A DNA stretch of 39,538 nucleotides, from assembly GCA_903908825.1 (NCBI GenBank), contig CAIVTJ010000207.1, positions 1 through 39,538 of the forward strand. Reading direction: 5' to 3'. Shown here piece by piece: positions 30,096 to 38,510 of the stretch. The stretch comes from an uncultured Pseudomonadota bacterium (GTDB taxonomy: Bacteria > Pseudomonadota > Gammaproteobacteria > Steroidobacterales > Steroidobacteraceae). The notes beneath the pieces are model-generated. The model was not told the DNA's origin. It made no database searches and worked only from the letters and a program-made list of their open reading frames with translations. The first letter of the stretch is position 1. Each line of letters begins with the position of its first letter. The position numbers and the translations under genes were made by a program.

Positions 30096-31101
30096 GCTGC
30101 CAGACGAGCCCGGCGAGCATCGCCACCTGCTGCTCGCTGTCGTTGAGCGCCGGGATATAGCGCAGCGCTGCGCCACCGGCCTCGTGGAAGATTTCGGCGG
30201 CCTCTACGCCCATCTCGTCGATGGTCTCCAGACAGTCGATGGCAAAACCCGGGCAGGCCACATCCAGTTGCTTGATGCCGCGTTGTGCCAGTTCGCGCAC
30301 CACGGTGTCGGTGTACGGGCCGACCCAGCGCGCCGTACCCACGCGCGATTGAAAGCTGACGCTCCAATCGGTCTCGGCCAAGCCCAGCTGCTGCGCGATG
30401 GCTGCCGCGGTGGCCAGGCACTTGCGCTCGTAAGGGTCGCCCTTGGCCACATAGCTCGCCGGAATGCCATGGAACGACAGCAGCAGGTGCTGGCCGGCTG
30501 TTTCGCGTGCACGCCAGGCGGCGATGTCAGCGGCCACGGCGCGGATGTAGTCGGGCTCGACGTTGTAGTCGCTGATGTAGCGCAGTTCGGGCAGGAAGCG
30601 CCAGGCCCGCAGCGCCTTGCCCACCTGGTCATAGCTGGCGCCGGCGGTGCTGCCGGAATATTGCGGGAACAGCGGCAACACCAGAATGCGCTGCGCACCG
30701 CGCTCCCGCAGCGCCGCCAGACCCGTGGCTACCGACGGGCTGCTATAGAGCATGCCCAGTTCGACAGCGACTTCCTGCCCCGCATCGGCCGACAGCCTGG
30801 TCTGCAGCGCCTCGCGCAAACGCCGCGAAATAAGCAGCAGCGGCGAACCGGCGTCGGTCCACACACGGCGGTACTTGGGTACCACGCGGATAGGCCGCAG
30901 CGGCAGGATGATGAAGTAGAGGATCCAGCACCAGATGGCGCGGCTGACCTCGATGGTGCGGCGGTCGCGCAGCAGCTGGCGCAGAAAGTTGCGGATGGCG
31001 CCGGAGGTCAGCGCATCGGGCGTACCGGAATTGATCAGCAACACACCCAGCTTGTAAGGGCCTTGCAGCTGATAACGGGGCGAAGGGTCGTAGTGGGGCA
31101 T
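30076..31101 (-). CDS. hemH: Ferrochelatase
   Basis: YKLGVLLINSGTPDALTSGAIRNFLRQLLRDRR, LLSFHGIP, YERKCLATAAAIAQQLGL, SFQSRVGTARWVGPYT, DVACPGFAIDCLETIDE. Confidence 0.97.
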   Translation of the reverse strand: MPHYDPSPRYQLQGPYKLGVLLINSGTPDALTSGAIRNFLRQLLRDRRTIEVSRAIWCWILYFIILPLRPIRVVPKYRRVWTDAGSPLLLISRRLREALQTRLSADAGQEVAVELGMLYSSPSVATGLAALRERGAQRILVLPLFPQYSGSTAGASYDQVGKALRAWRFLPELRYISDYNVEPDYIRAVAADIAAWRARETAGQHLLLSFHGIPASYVAKGDPYERKCLATAAAIAQQLGLAETDWSVSFQSRVGTARWVGPYTDTVVRELAQRGIKQLDVACPGFAIDCLETIDEMGVEAAEIFHEAGGAALRYIPALNDSEQQVAMLAGLVWQHARPVS

Positions 31102-31134
31102 GGTGTGTCTTGTGGGGCCGTCCGGCCGGTGTGA

Positions 31135-31800
31135 TCAGCTGAGATGTTCGGCCAGCCAGGCCGAGGTGCGTTCGCCGGCCAGTTGCGCGCTGGCCGCGTC
31201 ATAGCTGGGGCGCTGGTCGCAGCTGAAGCCATGGTCGGCGGCATAGACATGAAACACGCCGCCCGGCTGCGCGGCCTGAATGCGGGCGACGGCCTCGGGC
31301 GGGATGGACGCATCGCGCTCACCGAAGTGATAGAGCACGGGGCAGCGCGGCTGACGTTCAAGGTTGGCAGCGATGCCGGTGCCGTAATAGGCCACGGCTG
31401 TGGCCACCGGCAGATCGCAGGCCGCCAGAAACGCCTGCGTGCCGCCCCAGCAATAACCGATGGCGGCCACTTTGCCGGCATGGCGTACGACGTTGATCGC
31501 GGCGCTGATGTCCAAGCTGACCTGCGGCTGTTGCAGCTGCTTCATGGTGCCGCGGCCCTGCTCAACGTCGGCTGCGGTGTAGCCCAGCTCGAGCTCGCGC
31601 GTGACGCGGTCAAACAAACACGGCGCAATGGCCAGGTAACCGGCGGCGGCGTAGCGCTCGGTGACCGCGCGGATGTGCGCGTTGACGCCGAAGATCTCCT
31701 GCAGCACCACCACGGCGCCGCGCGCCGTACCGGCCGGGGCCGCCAGCCACGCCGCAAAGGTATGTCCATCACGCGCCATCAGCGAGGTGTAGTGAGCCAT
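31135..31800 (-). CDS. Dienelactone hydrolase family protein
   Basis: GAVVVLQEIFGVNAHIRAVTERYAAAGYLAIAPCLFDR; nucleophile GYCWGGTQA; YAADHGFSCDQRPSYD. Confidence 0.93.
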   Translation of the reverse strand: MAHYTSLMARDGHTFAAWLAAPAGTARGAVVVLQEIFGVNAHIRAVTERYAAAGYLAIAPCLFDRVTRELELGYTAADVEQGRGTMKQLQQPQVSLDISAAINVVRHAGKVAAIGYCWGGTQAFLAACDLPVATAVAYYGTGIAANLERQPRCPVLYHFGERDASIPPEAVARIQAAQPGGVFHVYAADHGFSCDQRPSYDAASAQLAGERTSAWLAEHLS

Positions 31801-31813
31801 GTGAGTCCTGCCG

Positions 31814-32329
31814 TTAAAGGATGCCGGGGTTCAAGTGCCAGCAGGCCACGGTCAGTCCGGTGGCAAAGGCTACCCAGAGCAGATAGGGCAGCAGCAGCAG
31901 TCCGGCGGTGCGGCTGGACCGCCAGAACAGCAGTAGGGTGAACCAGATGGTCAACCACAGCAGGCACACTTCGATGACCGCCAGCAGACCGAACTGCCAG
32001 CGGAAGAACAGCCACGACCACAGCGCGTTGAGCAGCAGCTGCAGGCCGTATAGCAGCAGCGCATCGGCCGCCTGCGCGACGCTGCCGGCGCTACGCCAGA
32101 CCAGCCAGGCGGCGATGCCCATCAGCAGATACAGCACCGACCACACCGGCCCGAACACGCCCGGCGGCGGCGCCCACGCGGGCTTGATGAGCCCGGCATA
32201 AAACGCCTGCGCATTGATCGAAGCCCACGCCCCCAAGGCTGCTACGACCAGCACCAGCAGCAGTGACAGCGCCAGCGTCGACCACTGTCCCGGCGGCCGC
32301 AAGCCGCCGACCCGCATACGCTGTGCCAT
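31814..32329 (-). CDS. TspO/MBR family tryptophan-rich sensory protein
   Basis: LIKPAWAPPPGVFGPVWSVLYLLMGIAAWLVWR, YGLQLLLNALWSWLFFRWQFGLLAVIEV; start ATG overlaps the thiolase stop. Confidence 0.93.
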   Translation of the reverse strand: MAQRMRVGGLRPPGQWSTLALSLLLVLVVAALGAWASINAQAFYAGLIKPAWAPPPGVFGPVWSVLYLLMGIAAWLVWRSAGSVAQAADALLLYGLQLLLNALWSWLFFRWQFGLLAVIEVCLLWLTIWFTLLLFWRSSRTAGLLLLPYLLWVAFATGLTVACWHLNPGIL

Positions 32330-33639
32330 TAAGTGCGCTCTGCCGAGTGTGCCGATTCGACGATGGCGGTGACGCCCATGCCGCCGGCCGTGCACACCGA
32401 CAACAGCACCCGGCGCGCCGCCGGATTACCGGCCAGCAACTGCGCGGCCACAGCCAGGATGCGCGCACCGGTGGCGGCAAACGGGTGGCCGACCGCGATG
32501 CTGCTGCCGTGCACGTTGAGCTTGCTGCGGTCGATCACACCCAGCGGCTGCTCGCGGCCCAGCTGCGCGCGGCAATACTCGGGTGACTCCCAAGCCTTGA
32601 GCGTGGCCAGCACCTGCGCCGCAAAAGCCTCGTGGATTTCGTAGTAGTCAAAATCTTGCAGCGATAGATTGGCGTCGCGCAGCAGCGCCGAGACGGCCAG
32701 TGCCGGCGCCATCAACAGCCCTTCGTGGCCGCTTGCAAAGTCCACAGCCCAGGTCTTGGCATGGGTCAGGTAAGCCAGCACTGGCAGCTGCCGGCTGGCG
32801 GCCCAACTCTCGCTGCCCAGCAATACGGCCGCGGCGCCGTCAGTCAGCGGTGTGCTGTTACCGGCGGTCAGCGTGCCGCGGGCGCTGCGCTCAAAGGCCG
32901 GCTGCAGCTTGGCCAGCTTGGCCACCGAGGTGTCGGCGCGGACGTTGTTGTCCTGCGTCAGCCCCAGATACGGCACGACTAAATCACGCTGAAATCCGCT
33001 GGCCCAGGCGGCGGCGGCGCGCGCATGGCTGGTGGCCGCCAGGTCGTCCTGTTCGCTGCGGCTGATCTGCCAGCGCTGCGCCATCAGTTCGGCGCTCTGG
33101 CCCATCGACAAGCCGGTGCGCGGCTCGATGACGCCAGGCATCTCAGGCGCAAACATCGCCGGGCGCAGCGACAGCCAGGGCGTCAGGCGTTGCAGCAGCG
33201 AGCGGCCGCGGTAGCTGCGCAGCAGCAGTTGCTGATAGGCGCGCGGATAGACCACCGGCGGGTCGCTGATGCTGTCGACCCCGGCAGCGATACCGGCGTC
33301 GATCTGGCCCAGGGCGATTTTGTTGGCCACCAGGATGGCGGCCTCGAGGCTGGTGCCGCAGGCGCGTTGCAGGTCCAGTCCCGGCGTCTGCGGATCCAGG
33401 CCCGAAGACAGCACGCATTCGCGCACCAGGTTGAAGTCGCGCGAGTGCTTGATGACCGCGCCACCGATCACGTCGCCCAGGCGCACGCCGGACAGACCCT
33501 GGCGTTCGACCAGCGCGCGCAGCACGGCGCTGAGCATCTGCGGGTTGCCGACCTGTGCGTAGGCACCGTGCGCCCGCGCGAAGGGGATGCGGGTGCCGCC
33601 GAGGATGGCGACGCGTTGAACTGTGCTTCCAACCAGCAT
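32329..33639 (-). CDS. Acetyl-CoA C-acyltransferase (thiolase)
   Basis: QRACGTSLEAAILVANKIALGQIDAGIAAGVDSISD, NVHGSSIAVGHPFAATGARI, SVCTAGGMG. Confidence 0.92.
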   Translation of the reverse strand: MLVGSTVQRVAILGGTRIPFARAHGAYAQVGNPQMLSAVLRALVERQGLSGVRLGDVIGGAVIKHSRDFNLVRECVLSSGLDPQTPGLDLQRACGTSLEAAILVANKIALGQIDAGIAAGVDSISDPPVVYPRAYQQLLLRSYRGRSLLQRLTPWLSLRPAMFAPEMPGVIEPRTGLSMGQSAELMAQRWQISRSEQDDLAATSHARAAAAWASGFQRDLVVPYLGLTQDNNVRADTSVAKLAKLQPAFERSARGTLTAGNSTPLTDGAAAVLLGSESWAASRQLPVLAYLTHAKTWAVDFASGHEGLLMAPALAVSALLRDANLSLQDFDYYEIHEAFAAQVLATLKAWESPEYCRAQLGREQPLGVIDRSKLNVHGSSIAVGHPFAATGARILAVAAQLLAGNPAARRVLLSVCTAGGMGVTAIVESAHSAERT

Positions 33640-33743
33640 GGTGACTCCGGATAACTGCGCCAAGGATGCCACGCTGCGCGTCAGCACGCACAGCGGCCGC
33701 AGTACTGATTACGTCATCGATAAACGGGTATGCTCTGCCCGCC

Positions 33744-35327
33744 ATGGGACCCACACTAGACCGACAGTTCGAGCGGCGGCTGGCAGCGCTGGTCAACGCA
33801 CGCGAACCGCGCGTACTGCTCGACGGCCTCAAGGGCGTCGAGAAAGAAAGCTTGCGGGTGCAGGCCGACGGCCACATTGCCACCACACCGCACCCCTACG
33901 AGCTGGGCTCTGCGCTCACCAGCGCGCACATCACCACCGATTTTTCCGAGTCGTTAATCGAACTGGTGACGCCGACCTTCCAGCGCGGCGACGATTTGCT
34001 GAACTACCTGTGCGACCTGCACCAGTTCGTGTACCGCCATCTGGGCAATGAGCTGCTGTGGGCCACCTCGATGCCCTGCGAGCTCAGTTCCGACGCCGAT
34101 GTGCCTATCGCCTACTACGGCGAGTCCAACGTCGGGCGCATGAAGACGGCCTATCGCAATGGTCTGCGGCATCGTTACGGCGGCCTGATGCAGGCCATTT
34201 CCGGCGTGCACTTCAACTACTCGTTCCCGCCGCTGTTCTGGGAGGTGTTCGCGCAGGTGCGCGAAACGCGTCAGCCCGGCAAGGATTTCAACTCGCAGGT
34301 CTATTTCGAGCTGCTGCGCAATTACCGCCGCTATGGCTGGATCGTGCTGTACCTGTTCGGCGTGTCGCCGGCCGTCGGCCAGTCGTTTCTGGCCGGTTCC
34401 GACCAGCACCTGCCGTTGCTCGATCCGGCTACGGCCTACGAGCCTTACGGCACGACGCTGCGCATGAGCGATATCGGTTATCGCAACCGCAACCAGTCTG
34501 ATGTGTCGATCTCGGTCAACGATCTGTCTGACTACGTGCGCGACCTGCGCCATGCCACCGGTACCGTGCACCCGCCCTACGAGCAGATCGGCGTGCAGGT
34601 CGAGCAGCACTACCGGCAGCTCAACGCCAACATCCTGCAGATCGAGAACGAGTACTACAGCTACATCCGCCCCAAGCGCGTCACGCGCACCGGCGAGCGG
34701 CCCAGCACCGCCTTGCTGCGCGCAGGCGTCGAATACGTCGAAGTGCGCGCGCTGGATGTCAGCGCGTTCGACCCGGTGGGTGTCAACGCCAACAAAATGC
34801 GCTTCCTCGAAGCCTTCATGGCCTATTGCGTGCTCAGCGACAGCCCCCCCATCGGCACCTCAGAACAGGCGCAGCTGGACGACAACCACCTGCTGGTGGC
34901 CCGTCGTGGCCGCGAACCGGGCTTGCAGCTGTCGCGTGACGGCCGGCAGGTGGGCCTGCAGCAGTGGGCCGCACAAATCCTCGACGGCATGCAGGGCATC
35001 TGCGAATTGCTCGATGCCGGCGATCCGGCGCGGCCCTATACGGCGGCGCTGCGGGTGCAGACAGACAAGGTACAAGACGTCGAGCGCACGCCCTCGGCGC
35101 GTTTGCTGGCGCAGTTGCGCGGCAGCGGCGAGTCGTTCTTTGCGTTTGCGCAGCGCATGTCAGCCGAGCACAAGGCTTACTTCCTGCAACTGCATCCGCC
35201 GCACGACCAGCGTCTGGCTACTTTGCGGCGTGAAGCAGATGAGTCGCTGGCGCAGCAGCGGCGCATCGAGTCGACCCAGACGGGTACTTTCGAGAACTAC
35301 CTCGAGCGCTATTTCGTCGACGGCTAG
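33744..35327 (+). CDS. gshA: Glutamate-cysteine ligase
   Basis: GLKGVEKESLRV, SALTSAHITTDFSESLIELVTP, SGVHFNYSFP, EVRALDVSAFDPVGV; ATG at 33744. Confidence 0.95.
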   Translation: MGPTLDRQFERRLAALVNAREPRVLLDGLKGVEKESLRVQADGHIATTPHPYELGSALTSAHITTDFSESLIELVTPTFQRGDDLLNYLCDLHQFVYRHLGNELLWATSMPCELSSDADVPIAYYGESNVGRMKTAYRNGLRHRYGGLMQAISGVHFNYSFPPLFWEVFAQVRETRQPGKDFNSQVYFELLRNYRRYGWIVLYLFGVSPAVGQSFLAGSDQHLPLLDPATAYEPYGTTLRMSDIGYRNRNQSDVSISVNDLSDYVRDLRHATGTVHPPYEQIGVQVEQHYRQLNANILQIENEYYSYIRPKRVTRTGERPSTALLRAGVEYVEVRALDVSAFDPVGVNANKMRFLEAFMAYCVLSDSPPIGTSEQAQLDDNHLLVARRGREPGLQLSRDGRQVGLQQWAAQILDGMQGICELLDAGDPARPYTAALRVQTDKVQDVERTPSARLLAQLRGSGESFFAFAQRMSAEHKAYFLQLHPPHDQRLATLRREADESLAQQRRIESTQTGTFENYLERYFVDG

Positions 35328-37384
35328 CGGGCCGCCAGGCCGGCGCGCGCCCGCAGGCGCAGGCCGGTCAGCAGCATCAGTCCCAGCAGCAGCGTCACGT
35401 CCAAGCTGCCGCCGCCACCGCTGGTCGAATTACCCGACGCCGGTGTGGTCGCCGGTGTGGTCGCCGGTGTGGTGGCAGGCGTGGTCACCACCTGTGTACC
35501 GGTTACCGTCAGCGAGCTGTCGTTGTTGCTGGTCTGCGGGTCAATCAGTGCGGTCGATTGCAGATTAAAGCTGAACAGCTGCGCGCCGGCCTGTTGCACC
35601 GAGATGCCCAGATTGACGCTGGTCTGGCCGTCGACACTCAGCGCAATGCCGCTGCAGGTCAGCGCCGTGCCGACCACGGTGCAGCTGACGCCGCCGCCGC
35701 TGACCGATTGCACGACGATGCCGGCCGGCAGTGCGCCGGTCAGCTTGCCATCGGTCACCGAGCCCAACCCCAGGTTGCTCAAGGTCAGGCGCACAGTGGT
35801 CGATTGACCGACGGTCACGCTGCTCGCATCGGCCGTGGCTTTAACCGACAGGTCCGCACCCGGCGCGCTGGTCAGCGCCAGCGTTGCCTTGTTGTTGGTG
35901 GCCAGGCCGTCGTTGGCCGCGGCCAGTTGCAGCGCAGCGGACGTGTTGCCGCTGGCCGTGCCGGTAAACACCAACTGCACATCGCGGCTGTCGTTGGCGG
36001 GCATGTCGCCCAGCGTGCATGTCAGCTTGCCGCCCGACAGCGCACAGCTGCCGCCGCTGAGCGTACCGCTGACGACGTTGACGCCCGCCGCCGGCGTGAC
36101 CGTCAAGCTGGCGCCGGTCACCGTCGCGGTGCCTATCGAGCGCACCGTCACGGTGACACTGGTCGGCTGGTTCAGCACGATGCGCGCCGAGGCCGGTGCG
36201 CTGATCGCGATGTCCGGCAGATCCACGGCCGTCAGACAGGTGGCGTTGGCTACGGTCGAGACCATCTGGTCCAGGCTGCAATTTGAAAAGGTCGAGCTGC
36301 CGCTGATACGCGCCGCCATCAGATAGTCGGTCGCCGAGGTCGAAGCGCAGGCACCGCCGGTTTCACCGTCATGCGGCGCACCAAAGGTGTGGCCGACTTC
36401 GTGCGCCGCCACCAGCGCATCAAAGGTCACCGAGACCCGCGCTTCTGACAGGCTCGAACCATAACTGCGGTTACAGACACTGCCGATATACGCAATACCG
36501 ACGGTCTGACCGTCCATGTCGCGACCGGTCATCAGGTGCGTCAGGCCCGCGGCCTGCTGCACCGACGAGCCGCTGCGATAGCTCTTGACCTGATCCAGCA
36601 GCGTGCTGGGTACGGTGCTGGTAAACGGCTGGGTTGTCGCATCAGTGATCGTGGTGCCGGCCAGATGAATCTGCACGCCGACCTGGCTGGAGAAGATGCC
36701 ATCGACAATGTTCATGCGGGCGATGATGTTGGGCAGCGTGTTGACGCCATCCAAGGCCGCCAGCTGCGCATCGGCCACCACCGCTACTTCCAGACGCCGC
36801 AGGCCGGCAGCCTGGGCCGCCGCCATGCCCGGCTGCAGATCACCGACCATCGCGTTCAGCGCGTCGGTGCCGGTGCGGCGCATGTCGATGGTGTCACCGT
36901 CAAAGACTACGCCGGTCAGCTCGGTGTCCGAGAGTTTGTAGATCACCGTCGTGTCCGGCTGCAGCGCGGCCGCTTGCACACTGTGCGGCTGCAGACCGCC
37001 GGCTTGATCCACCATGTAGATCGAAGCGCCATCCGAATAAATGCCCTGATAGCGGCCGTTGCGGCGGGTCAGCCGGGCCCACGAGCCCTGTAAGCCCGGC
37101 AGGCGGCCCTTAAAGACCTCGATGCCCGCGCTGTGTCCGTCAGGCAGCAGCTGGCTGTTGGGTTCGAGCAGAAAATCGAACTGCCGTGCACCAGCGGAAA
37201 GCTGCAGTCGCGTGCCCGGGGTGCTGCCGCGCACAGCCACTTGCGGCGTTTCGAGGCTACTGGCTGCATCGAGGTGCAAAATGCGCATCTGCGCTGCCCA
37301 AGTGCAGGGCGTGGTGACCAGCAGAACGGCGACAGCGGCGAACCACCAGGGTTTCGCACCAGTATTGCGCGGCAACAGCTTCAT
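35324..37384 (-). CDS. Secreted M12B (reprolysin-like) zinc metallopeptidase with DUF11-like repeats and C-terminal CTERM-type sorting tail
   Basis: Signal peptide; LVAAHEVGHTFGAPHDG (HExxHxxGxxHD); YLMA Met-turn candidate; Ig/DUF11-like repeats; TTPATTPATTPATTP linker; [33 protein letters not shown]-terminus. Confidence 0.9.
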   Translation of the reverse strand: MKLLPRNTGAKPWWFAAVAVLLVTTPCTWAAQMRILHLDAASSLETPQVAVRGSTPGTRLQLSAGARQFDFLLEPNSQLLPDGHSAGIEVFKGRLPGLQGSWARLTRRNGRYQGIYSDGASIYMVDQAGGLQPHSVQAAALQPDTTVIYKLSDTELTGVVFDGDTIDMRRTGTDALNAMVGDLQPGMAAAQAAGLRRLEVAVVADAQLAALDGVNTLPNIIARMNIVDGIFSSQVGVQIHLAGTTITDATTQPFTSTVPSTLLDQVKSYRSGSSVQQAAGLTHLMTGRDMDGQTVGIAYIGSVCNRSYGSSLSEARVSVTFDALVAAHEVGHTFGAPHDGETGGACASTSATDYLMAARISGSSTFSNCSLDQMVSTVANATCLTAVDLPDIAISAPASARIVLNQPTSVTVTVRSIGTATVTGASLTVTPAAGVNVVSGTLSGGSCALSGGKLTCTLGDMPANDSRDVQLVFTGTASGNTSAALQLAAANDGLATNNKATLALTSAPGADLSVKATADASSVTVGQSTTVRLTLSNLGLGSVTDGKLTGALPAGIVVQSVSGGGVSCTVVGTALTCSGIALSVDGQTSVNLGISVQQAGAQLFSFNLQSTALIDPQTSNNDSSLTVTGTQVVTTPATTPATTPATTPASGNSTSGGGGSLDVTLLLGLMLLTGLRLRARAGLAAR
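35439..35486 (-). repeat. Four 12-bp tandem units encoding the TTPA linker
   Basis: gccggtgtggtc x2, gccggtgtggtg, gcaggcgtggtc (35439-35486). Confidence 0.85.
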
Positions 37385-37464
37385 AGCGCTCCAAAACAGT
37401 GCGCAACAACACGATTACGATTAATCGGTGCTGCGATAAGGTGGCTTAGAGGCTACGATCTAAC

Positions 37465-37480
37465 TGGCACGGGAAGTGCT
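37465..37480 (+). promoter_or_regulatory. Sigma-54 (-24/-12) promoter of the PII gene
   Basis: TGGCACGggaagTGCT matches TGGCACG-N4-TTGCW with one mismatch and correct GG/GC spacing; 64 bp upstream of the glnK/glnB ATG. Confidence 0.75.
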
Positions 37481-37522
37481 AACTACTTCTCAGTCCTTCA
37501 ACCGCGCTGAAGCCGATCCTAA

Positions 37523-37882
<360 letters not shown>

Positions 37883-37901
37883 CGGCGTCAGGGTGATCCG
37901 G

Positions 37902-37921
37902 CCGGCCGCGAGGTCGGCCGG
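37902..37921. terminator. GC-rich hairpin between convergent PII and ilvH genes
   Basis: ccggccg-cgaggt-cggccgg; short convergent intergenic gap; no strong T-tract. Confidence 0.45.
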
Positions 37922-37930
37922 GCACGGCCT

Positions 37931-38425
37931 TTAGCCGGCGGGTTTGCTGCCGTAATGGGGCAGGCCCAGGGGGCCGCTGCGGGCGACCGCATCCAAGCTG
38001 GCATGGTCTGCAACCGCAGCCAGCAGACTGTTGATGTCGGCTTCACCGCCGGTCATCTCCACCAGCAGTAACGGTCCGTTGCTGTGTACGACCCGTGCTC
38101 CGGCGGTCTGCAGGCAGTCCAGCAACGCCGCGTCTGCGCCGGCTTTGACCACCAGTCGCAGCAGCGCCATTTCCCGTTCAACGTGCTCGCCGCCGGTCAG
38201 GTTCTCGACCGAGACCACGTCTATGAGTTTGTGCAGTTGGCTGATGATCTGCTGGATGGTGGCGTCTGAGCCGCTGGTCACCAGCGTGATGCGTGACACC
38301 GAGGGCTGCTCGGTGGGGGCCACTGACAACGATTCGATGTTGTAGCCGCGGTTGGAAAACAGGCAGGCCACCCTGACCAGGGCGCCGGATTCGTTCTGCA
38401 GCAGGATGCCGATGATGTGTCGCAT
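37931..38425 (-). CDS. ilvH: Acetolactate synthase small (regulatory) subunit
   Basis: MRHIIGILLQNESGALVRVACLFSNRGYNIESLSVAPTEQPSVSRITLVTSG, an ACT domain of IlvH/IlvN. Confidence 0.95.
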   Translation of the reverse strand: MRHIIGILLQNESGALVRVACLFSNRGYNIESLSVAPTEQPSVSRITLVTSGSDATIQQIISQLHKLIDVVSVENLTGGEHVEREMALLRLVVKAGADAALLDCLQTAGARVVHSNGPLLLVEMTGGEADINSLLAAVADHASLDAVARSGPLGLPHYGSKPAG

Positions 38426-38510
38426 GATCCCCACAGGATAAAGGATCACGTCGCACTCGGGGAGGGAGGATTTTGGCGCAGCCGCCGCAAGCTGCTAACC
38501 TTCCGAGACG

